Translations under genes and position numbers: made by a program
Notes under the pieces: generated by a model
Database searches by the model: none
What the model was told of the DNA's origin: nothing
Seen by the model: only the letters and a program-made list of their open reading frames with translations
Shown here: one piece after another, positions 35,447 through 44,646 of the stretch
How positions within the stretch are numbered: the first letter of the stretch is position 1
How the letters are laid out: each line of letters opens with the position of its first letter
Source: Nocardioides szechwanensis
Lineage (GTDB): Bacteria; Actinomycetota; Actinomycetes; Propionibacteriales; Nocardioidaceae
Assembly: GCF_900103935.1 (NCBI RefSeq)
Contig: NZ_FNIC01000006.1
Location: 243,073-307,072, forward strand
Direction of reading: 5' to 3'
Length of the DNA: 64,000 nt

Positions 35447-36649
35447 CTACCAGGCCGTGGGGTCGGAGAACGCGTCACGCGCGGGCGGCAGCGCGTTGTA
35501 GAGGCGCATCGACGTGCGCGGCTCCAAGCCGTCGGCACCACCGTTGAAGAACGACACGACGGTGACCGACGCCGGCGACAGCTCCATCCGGAACACCGAG
35601 TCGAGCGGCGCGTTGACGGCGTGGGCCACGAGGGTCTTGATCGGCGTCACGTGGCTGACCACGACGACCGTGCGGCCCGCGTGGGCGTCCAGCACCCGTT
35701 GCAGCCCCTCGAGCACGCGCTCCTCCACGACCCGGAACGACTCGCCCCCCTCGGGCGCGACGTCCAGCGACCCGAGCCAGGCGTCGAGGCCCTCGGGGTG
35801 CGCTTTCGCGACCTCCCCGAAGGTCATCCCGTCCCAGACCCCGAACTCCATCTCCGCGAAGCCCGGTTCCTCGGTGAGCGGGCGACCCAGGACCTCCGCG
35901 ACGATCTCCGCCGACTCGCGGGTCCGTCGTACGGGAGACGCGATCACGGCCTCGACCCGCTCGGCGATCGGCGCCAGCCACTCGGCGGTCGCCCGCACCT
36001 GGGCGCGGCCGTCGTCGCTCAACCCCGGGTTGGAGCTCGCGAGCCCGCCGGAGAAGCGCTTGTCGACCGTGTGCGCCGTGACGCCGTGACGGACCAGGAC
36101 CAACGTCGTCGGCGTGCTGCTGCCGGCCGACCACCCCCGTGCCTGGCTCTGGATCGAGGCCGGAGCGTCGCCCTCGGCAGCCGCCGCCGGGCTCTCGATC
36201 TCCTCGATCAGCGAGTCCTCGTCGCCGGGCACGCTCACGCCGTCGCGCTTGCCGTCGAGGGCCTCGTTGACCAGCCGGTCGGCGTGCAGGTTGCGCTCCC
36301 GCGGCACCCATGTGTACGTCGTGCCGTCCGGCGCCAGCCGGGTGGCCTCGGCCGCGAGCGACCGCATCTCGGGGTGCTTGATCTTCCAGCGGCCCGACAT
36401 CTGCTCGACGACGAGCTTGGAGTCCAGCCGCACCTCGATCTCGGCGCCCGGCGCGTGCGCCTCCGCCAGCCGCAGCCCCGCGATCAGCCCGGAGTACTCC
36501 GCCACGTTGTTGGTGGCCACCCCGATCCGGGTGCCGTCCTCGGCGATCACCGCACCCGTCTCGGCGTCCTTGAGCACCGCGCCGTAGGCCGCGGGGCCGG
36601 GGTTGCCGCGCGACCCGCCGTCGACCTCGATCAGGACCCGCTTGGTCAC
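35447..36649 (-). CDS. bifunctional RNase H / acid phosphatase
   Basis: 400 residues from GTG 36649. N-terminal RNase HI domain (1-135): LIEVDGGSRGNPGPAAYGAV, NVAEYSGLIAGL, VRLDSKLVVEQMSGRWK, HADRLVNEALDG, giving the D-E-D-D set. Linker about 140-180. C-terminal histidine phosphatase (185-400): TLVLVRHGVTAH, SPVRRTRESAEIV, VVVVSHVTPIKTL. This fusion is the actinobacterial type known from mycobacterial Rv2228c, with RNA:DNA hybrid cleavage and phosphatase (alpha-ribazole/acid) activities. Follows the zinc-ribbon gene by 10 bases in the Nif3 operon. Confidence 0.95.
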   Translation of the reverse strand: MTKRVLIEVDGGSRGNPGPAAYGAVLKDAETGAVIAEDGTRIGVATNNVAEYSGLIAGLRLAEAHAPGAEIEVRLDSKLVVEQMSGRWKIKHPEMRSLAAEATRLAPDGTTYTWVPRERNLHADRLVNEALDGKRDGVSVPGDEDSLIEEIESPAAAAEGDAPASIQSQARGWSAGSSTPTTLVLVRHGVTAHTVDKRFSGGLASSNPGLSDDGRAQVRATAEWLAPIAERVEAVIASPVRRTRESAEIVAEVLGRPLTEEPGFAEMEFGVWDGMTFGEVAKAHPEGLDAWLGSLDVAPEGGESFRVVEERVLEGLQRVLDAHAGRTVVVVSHVTPIKTLVAHAVNAPLDSVFRMELSPASVTVVSFFNGGADGLEPRTSMRLYNALPPARDAFSDPTAW

Positions 36650-36659
36650 AGTGACGAGC

Positions 36660-37403
36660 TCACAGGCCGGACTCGCCCGTGCGCACCAGGATCCGCTGGC
36701 ACTCCTCACACCGGACGACCTCGTTGCTGGGCAGGGCGCGGATGACCGCCAGCTCGGCGTTGTCGATGGTCAGCTGGCAGCCGTTGCAGCGGCGCTGCCG
36801 CAGCTCGGCCGCGCCGACGCCGTCCTTGTTGGCCCGGAGCTTCTCGTAGAGCGCCAGCAGGTCGTCGGGCATCCCGTCGACCGCGGTCGCCCGCTCGCCG
36901 GTGAGCCGGTCGAGCTCGGCGTCGATCTCGGCGGCCTTGAGGTCGCGGCCGGTGACCAGCCCGGACAGCCGCTCGTCGCCCTCGGCCACCTGGCCCGACA
37001 GCTCGGCAAGCGACGCCTGGGCCTCCTCGAGCTGCTCCATCACCTCGAGCTCCTCGTCCTCGAGGGTCGAGATCCGGCGGTCGAGCGACGTCAGCTCGTG
37101 CTGCATCCGCTCGAGGTCCTTGGGGTTGGTGATCTGCCCCGCGTCCATCCGGTTGCGGTCGCGGGTGCGCCGAGCCTTGACCTGCTCGACGTCGGCGTCG
37201 GCCTTGGCCTGCGCGGAGGCCAGGTCGTCGACCACGATCTGCGCGTCCCGGACCTGGTCGACCAGCTCGGCGCGGCGCGCGGTGAGCGTGGCGATCTCGG
37301 CGATCTCGGGCAGGTGGGCGCGCTGGTGCCGGAGCTGGTCGGCCTGGGCGTCCAGCGCCTGGACGTCGAGCAGCTTCAGTTGGGCGAACGGGTCGGCTTT
37401 CAG
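36660..37403 (-). CDS. C4-type zinc-ribbon coiled-coil protein (HP0958 family), CTG start
   Basis: 247 residues if started at CTG 37403 (then KADPFAQLKLLDVQALDAQA), 6 bases after GAGGAG, which itself overlaps the Nif3 stop. A GTG at 37235 would give a 191-residue protein missing conserved sequence. Residues about 15-180 are long coiled coil (QITNPKDLERMQHELTSLDR), then a zinc ribbon with CNGCQLTI and CEECQRIL. Homologues act as RNA- or protein-binding adaptors. The conserved trio Nif3, zinc ribbon and RNase H/phosphatase is usual in actinobacteria. Confidence 0.85.
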   Translation of the reverse strand: MKADPFAQLKLLDVQALDAQADQLRHQRAHLPEIAEIATLTARRAELVDQVRDAQIVVDDLASAQAKADADVEQVKARRTRDRNRMDAGQITNPKDLERMQHELTSLDRRISTLEDEELEVMEQLEEAQASLAELSGQVAEGDERLSGLVTGRDLKAAEIDAELDRLTGERATAVDGMPDDLLALYEKLRANKDGVGAAELRQRRCNGCQLTIDNAELAVIRALPSNEVVRCEECQRILVRTGESGL

Positions 37404-37413
37404 CGGGTGCTCC

Positions 37414-38532
37414 TCAGATGCGGAAGTGCCAGGGATCGGTGACGGTCGTGCTCACGCGCGTCTCCACCGTATCGCCCAGCGACTCACGCAGCCGCGCCTC
37501 CACCACCGGCAGCCAGGTCCACTCCGCCGCCCAGTGCGAGACGTCGACCAGAGCCGGGCCCGCGTGCTCCACGAACTCGCTCGCCGGGTGGTGCCGCAGG
37601 TCGCTCGTGACGTAGACGTCGGCCCCGCTGCGCAGCACCTCGCCCAGCAGGAAGTCGCCCGCGCCGCCACACACCGCGACCCGGCGTACGGCGCGCTCGG
37701 GGTCACCCGAGACGCGCACGCCCTGGGCGGTGTCGGGCAGTGCCTCACCGATCCGCTCGGCGAGCTCGCGCAGCGTCGTGGCCGGCACCGAGCCGATCCG
37801 CGCGGTGCCGGCGGACGAGAGGCCGGGATCGGCGAGCTCGACGACGTCGTACGCCGGCTCCTCGTAGGGGTGTGACGCGAGCAGCGCTGCGACCACGGCC
37901 GGGCGCAGGGCGCGCTCGAGCACGACCTCGACCCGGACCTCGTCGACGGTCTCGATCGAGCCCACCGTGCCGATCGTGGGCTGGGCCCCCACGAGCGGGC
38001 GGAACCTGCCCTGCCCCGGGGAGCTGAACGACGCGAAGTCGTAGTCGCCGATCCGTCCCGCCCCGGCCTCGGCGATCGCGGCGCGCACCGGCGCCGCCGC
38101 GTCGGCGGGCACGAAGGTGGTCAGCTTGTCGCGCGGCGGCCCGGCCGCGTGGGTCAGCGGCCGGACGTCCGTGAGCCCGAGGGCACCGGCGAGCGCGTCG
38201 GAGACTCCGGCCTCCGCCCGGTCTGCGTTGGTGTGGGCGGTCAGCAGCGCGCAGCCGGCGCCGGCCAGCGTCGCCAGGGTGCGACCCTTGGGCGTGGTCG
38301 CGGCGAAGCCGTGCACGGGCTTGAGGAACAGCGGGTGGTGCACGACCAGCAGGTCGGCCTTCCACGCGGCCGCCTCGCGGGCCACCTCGAGGGTGGGGTC
38401 GACGGCGAACATCACCTTCGACACCGACGACGCGGGGTCGCCGTACACGAGACCGACGGCGTCCCAGTCGTCGGCGGTGTCGGGCGGGTACCAGCCGTGC
38501 AGCAGGTCGACGACGTCCTGGAGGGTCGGCAT
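37414..38532 (-). CDS. Nif3-like dinuclear metal-centre protein
   Basis: 372 residues from ATG 38532. NIF3/YbgI family: VVDLLHGWYPPDTADDWDAV, DLLVVHHPLFLKPVHGF (metal His pair), ALLTAHTNADRAEAG, the inserted PII-like domain (FVPADAAAPVRAAIAEAGAG), and the C-terminal VYVTSDLRHHPASEFVE, DVSHWAAEW. Forms hexameric toroids with two metals; cyclohydrolase activity on GTP has been reported for some relatives. First gene of a three-gene operon. TAGCCT lies 7 bases before the start. Confidence 0.92.
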   Translation of the reverse strand: MPTLQDVVDLLHGWYPPDTADDWDAVGLVYGDPASSVSKVMFAVDPTLEVAREAAAWKADLLVVHHPLFLKPVHGFAATTPKGRTLATLAGAGCALLTAHTNADRAEAGVSDALAGALGLTDVRPLTHAAGPPRDKLTTFVPADAAAPVRAAIAEAGAGRIGDYDFASFSSPGQGRFRPLVGAQPTIGTVGSIETVDEVRVEVVLERALRPAVVAALLASHPYEEPAYDVVELADPGLSSAGTARIGSVPATTLRELAERIGEALPDTAQGVRVSGDPERAVRRVAVCGGAGDFLLGEVLRSGADVYVTSDLRHHPASEFVEHAGPALVDVSHWAAEWTWLPVVEARLRESLGDTVETRVSTTVTDPWHFRI

Positions 38533-38539
38533 GCCCAGC

Positions 38540-38545
38540 AGGCTA
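38540..38545 (-). promoter_or_regulatory. -10 box of the Nif3 operon
   Basis: TAGCCT on the minus strand, 7 bases before ATG 38532. Confidence 0.45.
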
Positions 38546-38674
38546 GTGGTGGCTGCCAACGCTCCACCACGCGGGAGGTTCCGGGCCCTTTGCCGTTCTT
38601 CCGGGAGGTTGCGACTCCCCGGAACGACGGCGATCTCAGCAGATGGTGAAATCCGACGCGTCACCACCGCGCCC

Positions 38675-38680
38675 TACGAT
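38675..38680 (+). promoter_or_regulatory. -10 box, leaderless promoter of mhuD
   Basis: TACGAT, 6 bases, ATG 38687. The GGAG seen one base before ATG is too close to act as a Shine-Dalgarno sequence. Confidence 0.6.
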
Positions 38681-38686
38681 CGGAGC

Positions 38687-39004
38687 ATGCCCGTCGTGAA
38701 GATCAACGCCATCTCCGTCCCGCCGCAGGCCCACGAGGAGCTCGAGAAGCGCTTCGCCAACCGGGCCCACACCGTCGACGGGACGCCCGGCTTCCTCGGC
38801 TTCCAGCTGCTGCGCCCGGTCAAGGGCGAGGACCGCTACTTCGTCGTGACCCAGTGGGAGGACGAGGACTCGTTCGCCGCCTGGCGTGACGGCGACGCCG
38901 TAGCCGCGCACGCCGCTCCGGAGGGGGCCGAGCGCCCCAAGCCCGTCTCCAGCGGCGCCGACCTGCTGGAGTTCGAGGTCGTGCTGGACGTCAAGCCGTC
39001 CTGA
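38687..39004 (+). CDS. mhuD: MhuD-type heme-degrading monooxygenase
   Basis: 105 residues of the ABM ferredoxin-like fold. The opening MPVVKINAI and the stretches RAHTVDGTPGFLGFQLLRPV, RYFVVTQWEDEDSFAAW and LLEFEVVLDV follow mycobacterial MhuD closely. The three haem-site residues of MhuD fall at the same numbers: Asn7, Trp66, His75. MhuD opens haem to mycobilin and releases iron without carbon monoxide. Single cytosolic gene, leaderless promoter, convergent with an acyl-CoA synthetase gene one base away. No iron box was recognised. Confidence 0.92.
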   Translation: MPVVKINAISVPPQAHEELEKRFANRAHTVDGTPGFLGFQLLRPVKGEDRYFVVTQWEDEDSFAAWRDGDAVAAHAAPEGAERPKPVSSGADLLEFEVVLDVKPS

Positions 39005-39005
39005 G

Positions 39006-40574
<1,569 letters not shown>

Positions 40575-40696
40575 GGTGGCCTCCTCTGTGACGGCTGCCA
40601 CTGTAGTGAGAGCGACGTTGCTCGGTGGTTGTCCGCGGACGCCTTCGTCGCCCAACGGCCACGGCTCGGCGACGAACGGTCACCGGCGCCCTCGGA

Positions 40697-40721
40697 TGAG
40701 AGTCCTCTCATGATGGTCTCA
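40697..40721 (-). promoter_or_regulatory. 25-bp operator, copy B
   Basis: Read on the minus strand it is TGAGACC-AT-CATGAGAGG-A-CTCTCA. It matches copy A (44618-44642) at 22 of 25 positions. It lies 26 bases before the acidic secreted protein gene that heads the kinase/regulator operon, in the same orientation relative to its gene as copy A. Likely binding site of the 42605-43273 regulator. Confidence 0.6.
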
Positions 40722-40747
40722 CCGCCGCCCCACGATGGTGCAGGATC

Positions 40748-41164
40748 ATGGCTGTCATGAGCAGGTTCTGGCAGGTCGTCCTCGCGCTCGCTCTCGCGCT
40801 CCCCGTCGGGGGGTACGTCGCCGGGTCGCTCGCCGCGTCGTCGGCCGACGAGCCGCGCCCCCGCGAGACCATCGTGATCGAGGACTCGTCCGCGAGCCCG
40901 ACGGGTCGGCCCTCGCCGTCCCGGACACCGACGCCGACGCCGACACCGACACCGACGCCGAGCGACGGCCCCAGCGACGATCACAGTGACGACGACGACG
41001 GCGACGACGAGGTCGAGGTGGTGACCCCCGAGCCCGACGAGATCGAGGATGACCGGGGCGACAGCTCCGGCCCCGGCGGGGGCGGCGACGACAGCGATGA
41101 CCACGAGGACGACAGCTCAGGTCACGGAGGCGGAGACGACAGGGGGGACGACGGCGACGACTGA
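40748..41164 (+). CDS. acidic, Pro-Thr-repeat secreted protein ahead of a two-component system
   Basis: 138 residues. An N-terminal signal/anchor (FWQVVLALALALPVGGYVAG) is followed by an outer low-complexity part: a (TP)n repeat encoded by near-perfect 6-bp repeats around 40925-40962, then runs of Asp/Gly/His/Glu (DDHSDDDDGDDEVEVV, GGGDDRGDD). Such acidic sequences may bind cations. No domain known. It leads the operon with the kinase and regulator, and a duplicated operator lies just upstream. Confidence 0.75.
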   Translation: MAVMSRFWQVVLALALALPVGGYVAGSLAASSADEPRPRETIVIEDSSASPTGRPSPSRTPTPTPTPTPTPSDGPSDDHSDDDDGDDEVEVVTPEPDEIEDDRGDSSGPGGGGDDSDDHEDDSSGHGGGDDRGDDGDD

Positions 41165-41185
41165 GCCCGCACGTCTCCCCCGCAA

Positions 41186-41208
41186 CGCCCGACTGCGCAG
41201 GTCGGGCG
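41186..41208 (+). terminator. hairpin between secreted protein and kinase genes (terminator or attenuator)
   Basis: CGCCCGAC-TGCGCAG-GTCGGGCG: perfect 8-bp GC-rich stem, 7-base loop, followed by TTTCC. It lies 22 bases after the secreted protein stop and 5 bases before the kinase GTG, so it may lower kinase expression relative to the first gene. Confidence 0.55.
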
Positions 41209-41213
41209 TTTCC

Positions 41214-42620
41214 GTGCGCCTGCGGATCACCGCCACGGTCGCTCTCCTGGTCGGGCTGACGCTCGGCGGGGCCGGACTGATCGTCTACGTCATCGAGACG
41301 CAGCGCCTCGAGGCACAGGCCACCGACGAGGTCGACCAGGAGCTCGACGAGTTCGTGCTCCTCAACCGCGACGGGGTGAACCCCGAGACGGGCGAGTCCT
41401 TCGCCTCAGTCCGCGCCGTGCTCACCCTCTTCCTCGAGCGCAACGTCCCCAACGACGATGAGCTGCTCGTGGGCTGGGTCGGGGACGGCCCCGTCATCCA
41501 GTCGCCCGAGGACCCGCTGTCCGAGGACCCCGCCTTCCAGGACGCCGTACGTCCTCTCGTCACGGCCGGAGGCACCACCCGCCTCGAGACCGCCGACGGC
41601 GAGGTGATGGTGTCCAGCCAGCCGGTCCGCCGGAGAGGCGAGCGTGGGGCGCTGATCGTGGTCGTCTACCTGGACAATGACCGCTCCGAGCTCCACGACA
41701 CCATGCGCACCTACGCCGTGGTCTCGGGGCTCTCCATGCTGCTGCTGACCCTCGTCGCGTTCTGGCAGTCGGGCCGACTGCTGGCCCCGCTGCGGGTGCT
41801 GCGCGCGACCGCCGACGAGATCAGCGAGACCGACCTGTCGCGACGGATCCCGCTGTCCGGCAACGACGACATCACCGCCCTCACCCGCACCGTCAACAGC
41901 ATGCTGGGCCGGCTCGAGGCGGCGTTCGTGGGGCAACGTGAGTTCCTCGACGACGCCGGCCACGAGCTGCGGACGCCGCTGACCGTGCTGCGCGGCCACC
42001 TCGAGCTGCTCGACACCGGCAGCCCCGAGGAGGTCGCGGCGACCAAGGCGCTGCTGCTGGACGAGGTCGACCGGATGTCCCGGCTGGTCGGCGACCTGAT
42101 CCTGCTCGCCAAGAGCGACCGGCCCGACTTCGTCACCTTCTCCGACGTCGACCTGGGCGAGCTCACCGAGGACGTCCTCGCCAAGGCTCGGGCGCTCGGC
42201 GACCGCGACTGGCAGCTCGACGAGGTCGGGCAGGCCACGCTCCACGCCGACGGCCAGCGGGTCACCCAGGCGCTGCTCCAGCTCGCCGACAACGCCGTCA
42301 AGCACACGCGGCCCGGCGACGTCGTCGCCCTCGGTTCGTCGTACGACGGATCGGGCGCGCGGCTCTGGGTGCGCGACACCGGCGCGGGGGTGCCCGCCAC
42401 CGACCGTGAGCTGGTCTTCGAGCGCTTCGGCCGGGCCCAGGTGCCCGAGGGCGACGAGGGTTTCGGACTGGGGCTCTCGATCGTGCGTGCCATCGTGGAG
42501 GCCCACGGCGGGACGGTCGCCGTCGAGGACGCCGAATCCTCGGGTGCCCTGTTCGTCGTACGACTGCCGGCGCGAGCACCGTCACCCACGACCGAGGAGT
42601 CCGCGTGGCCCGCATCCTGA
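41214..42620 (+). CDS. sensor histidine kinase
   Basis: 468 residues from GTG 41214 (then RLRITATVALLVGLTLGGAG). The longer frame runs through the Asp-rich gene and is not real. TM1 about 3-24, outer sensor to about 160, TM2 about 167-183, HAMP (LRVLRATADEISETDLSRRI). H250 in DDAGHELRTPL; N box QLADNAVKHT; G1 VRDTGAGVP; F box VFERFGRA; G2 GFGLGLSIV. No Shine-Dalgarno sequence; the hairpin right before the start is unusual. Overlaps its regulator gene by 16 bases. Confidence 0.9.
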   Translation: MRLRITATVALLVGLTLGGAGLIVYVIETQRLEAQATDEVDQELDEFVLLNRDGVNPETGESFASVRAVLTLFLERNVPNDDELLVGWVGDGPVIQSPEDPLSEDPAFQDAVRPLVTAGGTTRLETADGEVMVSSQPVRRRGERGALIVVVYLDNDRSELHDTMRTYAVVSGLSMLLLTLVAFWQSGRLLAPLRVLRATADEISETDLSRRIPLSGNDDITALTRTVNSMLGRLEAAFVGQREFLDDAGHELRTPLTVLRGHLELLDTGSPEEVAATKALLLDEVDRMSRLVGDLILLAKSDRPDFVTFSDVDLGELTEDVLAKARALGDRDWQLDEVGQATLHADGQRVTQALLQLADNAVKHTRPGDVVALGSSYDGSGARLWVRDTGAGVPATDRELVFERFGRAQVPEGDEGFGLGLSIVRAIVEAHGGTVAVEDAESSGALFVVRLPARAPSPTTEESAWPAS

Positions 42621-43273
42621 TCGTCGAGGACGAGGCCCGGATCGCGTCGTTCGTGGCCAAGGGCCTGCGCGCCGAGGGGCACGTGGTCACCGTCGCCGCC
42701 GACGGGGTCCTCGGCCTCGCCCACGCCCTCAGCGGCGAGCACGACCTGATGGTCCTCGACATCGGGCTGCCCCGGCTCGACGGCTTCGCGGTGCTCGACC
42801 AGCTGCGCTCGCAGGGCTCGCGGCTGCCGGTGATCGTGCTGACCGCGCGCGACTCGGTCACCGACACGGTCTCGGCGCTGGAGGGCGGCGCCGACGACTA
42901 CATGCCCAAGCCGTTCCGCTTCGCCGAGCTGCTGGCCCGGGTGCGGCTACGGCTGCGCCAGACCCAGGGCGGCGACGCCGGTGCGACCGAGGCCCTCGAG
43001 GCCGGCGGGATCCGCCTGGACCTGCGCACCCGCCGGGCCACGGTCGCGGGGCGCGAGGTCGACCTGTCGGCCCGGGAGTTCACGCTGGCCGAGATCTTCA
43101 TGCTCAACCCCGGCCAGGTGCTGTCGCGCGAGCAGCTGCTCGACCACGTCTGGGGCCTCGACTTCGACCCCGGGTCCAACGTGGTCGACGTCTACGTCGG
43201 CTACCTGCGCCGCAAGCTCGGCGCCTCGGCGATCGCGACCGTGCGCGGCATGGGCTACCGGTTCAACGCCTGA
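42605..43273 (+). CDS. OmpR-family response regulator
   Basis: 222 residues from GTG 42605. Receiver: E8/D9, phospho-acceptor D52 (MVLDIGLPR), Lys in YMPKPF near 102. Winged helix: VDLSAREFTLAEIFML, NVVDVYVGYLRRKLG, TVRGMGYRFNA. Partner of the overlapping kinase. Proposed to bind the 25-bp element found before its own operon and before the gene at 44169-44549. Its 3' end overlaps the convergent kinase-like gene by 11 bases. Confidence 0.94.
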   Translation: MARILIVEDEARIASFVAKGLRAEGHVVTVAADGVLGLAHALSGEHDLMVLDIGLPRLDGFAVLDQLRSQGSRLPVIVLTARDSVTDTVSALEGGADDYMPKPFRFAELLARVRLRLRQTQGGDAGATEALEAGGIRLDLRTRRATVAGREVDLSAREFTLAEIFMLNPGQVLSREQLLDHVWGLDFDPGSNVVDVYVGYLRRKLGASAIATVRGMGYRFNA

Positions 43274-44123
43274 CCTTGAACGCCAGGCGCACGGGCGGCT
43301 GCGCGGCGAGCACCGGCTCGAGCGCGCCGGCGATCTCGTGCGGCAGCGGTCGGTCGGCCGGGTCGGGTGACAACGCGGCGTACACGGTCTTGGCGACGTC
43401 GTCCGGCACCGTGTCGGGGAGCAGCCGGGGTGGGTCAACGAGCTGCGGGTAGCGCACGTCGCGGTCCTCGAACGGGCGGTAGCCCGCGATCGCCTCGAAG
43501 AGCGTCGCGCCCAGGCCCCAGACGTCGCTGGCGTAGCCAGACGTGCCCGCCCGGCCGGGGTCGCACTGCTCGGGCGACATGTAGGCGTCGGTGCCGATGG
43601 TGCTCTCGAGCTCGGCGGCGCGGGCCGCCGGCCGGGCCACCGACAGGTCGATCAGGCGCGCGGGAGCGCCCATGATGATGTTGCTCGGCTTGATGTCGAG
43701 GTGCACGACGTCGACGTGCCGGAAGTAGTGAAGCGCCGACGCGATGTCGAGCGCGAGCGGCAGGTACTGCTGCTGCTGCAACGGCCCGTAGCGCCGGATC
43801 AGCGTCGACAGGCGGGGCCCGTCGATGTTCTCCAGCACCAGGTGCGGCCGCTCGCCGTCGAGCTCGTGGCGCAGCCGCCGCACCACCACCGGATGGTTGG
43901 CCTGGTCGAGCGCCGCGGCCTCGCGCTCCAGCCCTCGGAGCGTGTGCTCCTCCCCGCGCTCGGTGGGCCGCACGACCTTGACCACGACGGGTGCGTAGGT
44001 GATCTCGTCGAAGGCCAGGTAGGCCTCGTACGCCGATCCCCCGCCGAGCAGCCGCATCGCAGTCAGCTCGGGGGTGATCTGGTCACCCTCACGGAAGTTC
44101 CAGCACTCGTCAGGGTTGGTCAT
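43263..44123 (-). CDS. serine/threonine protein kinase, non-RD with DLS in place of DFG
   Basis: 286 residues, a kinase domain only, no membrane span. Gly loop GGGSAYEAY (27-35), Lys49 in VVVKVVRP, catalytic loop HLDIKPSN (D143, K145, N148; the Arg of HRD is Leu, so non-RD), metal motif D159-L-S instead of D-F-G, then GTDAYMSPEQCD and YASDVWGLGATLFEAIAGYR. The key Lys, Asp and Asn are present, so activity is likely. Targets unknown. Convergent and overlapping with the neighbouring response regulator gene. Confidence 0.9.
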   Translation of the reverse strand: MTNPDECWNFREGDQITPELTAMRLLGGGSAYEAYLAFDEITYAPVVVKVVRPTERGEEHTLRGLEREAAALDQANHPVVVRRLRHELDGERPHLVLENIDGPRLSTLIRRYGPLQQQQYLPLALDIASALHYFRHVDVVHLDIKPSNIIMGAPARLIDLSVARPAARAAELESTIGTDAYMSPEQCDPGRAGTSGYASDVWGLGATLFEAIAGYRPFEDRDVRYPQLVDPPRLLPDTVPDDVAKTVYAALSPDPADRPLPHEIAGALEPVLAAQPPVRLAFKVRR

Positions 44124-44168
44124 GGTCGGCTCCGGTGGTGGTGGGCGGCTGTGCTTCCAGGGCGACGG

Positions 44169-44549
44169 TCAGCCGCGGGTGTTGTGGCGCGAGCGGTCGT
44201 TGGTCTTGTTTTGCGACCAGTCGACGCGCTGAGCACCCGCTCCGTCGGTGGTCAGGTCCTTGACCTGCTTAGCCCGGCTCTGGTCCCGGCCCGAGCGAGC
44301 GCCCGTATTGGTGTCGTCGTTGGTGTCGTCCGCGGCCCCGGTGCCCGTGTTGGGGTTGGTCTGGCCGGCAAGGCCGGTGTCGTCGTCATCGTCGCTGTCG
44401 TCGACCAGGACCACGTCCGGGGTGTCGTCGTCGCGCTTGAGGACCTGGTCGTCACCGGCGGTGGCGGCGCTGATCGGGAGGGCCAGGAGACCGGTGGTGA
44501 CCAGTCCGGCCATGCCCAGGGTCGCGACGCGGAGGGTGGTGATCTTCAT
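44169..44549 (-). CDS. secreted acidic Asp/Asn/Thr-rich protein
   Basis: 126 residues from ATG 44549 with AAGGA 7 bases upstream. Signal peptide (TLRVATLGMAGLVTTGLLAL, PISAATAG). The mature part is low complexity: DDSDDDDDTGLAGQTNPNTG, DDTNDDTNTGARSGRDQ. No known domain. Copy A of the 25-bp operator lies about 69 bases upstream, linking it to the two-component system whose first gene also encodes an acidic secreted protein. Confidence 0.7.
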   Translation of the reverse strand: MKITTLRVATLGMAGLVTTGLLALPISAATAGDDQVLKRDDDTPDVVLVDDSDDDDDTGLAGQTNPNTGTGAADDTNDDTNTGARSGRDQSRAKQVKDLTTDGAGAQRVDWSQNKTNDRSRHNTRG

Positions 44550-44617
44550 GGTGTTGTCCTTCGCTCTCGTGGAGTTCCTGTCGAGAAGGACACTGACGTG
44601 CCGGCGTGAGCCGCCCA

Positions 44618-44642
44618 TGAGGCCTTCATGAGAGGGCTCTCA
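44618..44642 (+). promoter_or_regulatory. 25-bp operator, copy A
   Basis: TGAGGCC-TT-CATGAGAGG-G-CTCTCA. Nearly identical to copy B at 40697-40721. It contains two TGAG units spaced 11 bp apart (44618 and 44629), a spacing typical of OmpR-family sites, plus the reverse CTCTCA. Confidence 0.6.
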
Positions 44643-44646
44643 CGCG

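Noticed and set aside
40925..40962. Short tandem 6-bp repeat considered as a CRISPR-like or phase-variation tract
   Set aside because: It encodes a Thr-Pro run in frame, has no spacers, and 6-bp units cannot shift frame.
41049..41213. N-terminal extension of the sensor kinase into the Asp-rich gene
   Set aside because: The extension is Thr/Ala-rich out-of-frame translation of the acidic gene; the family start lies at GTG 41214.
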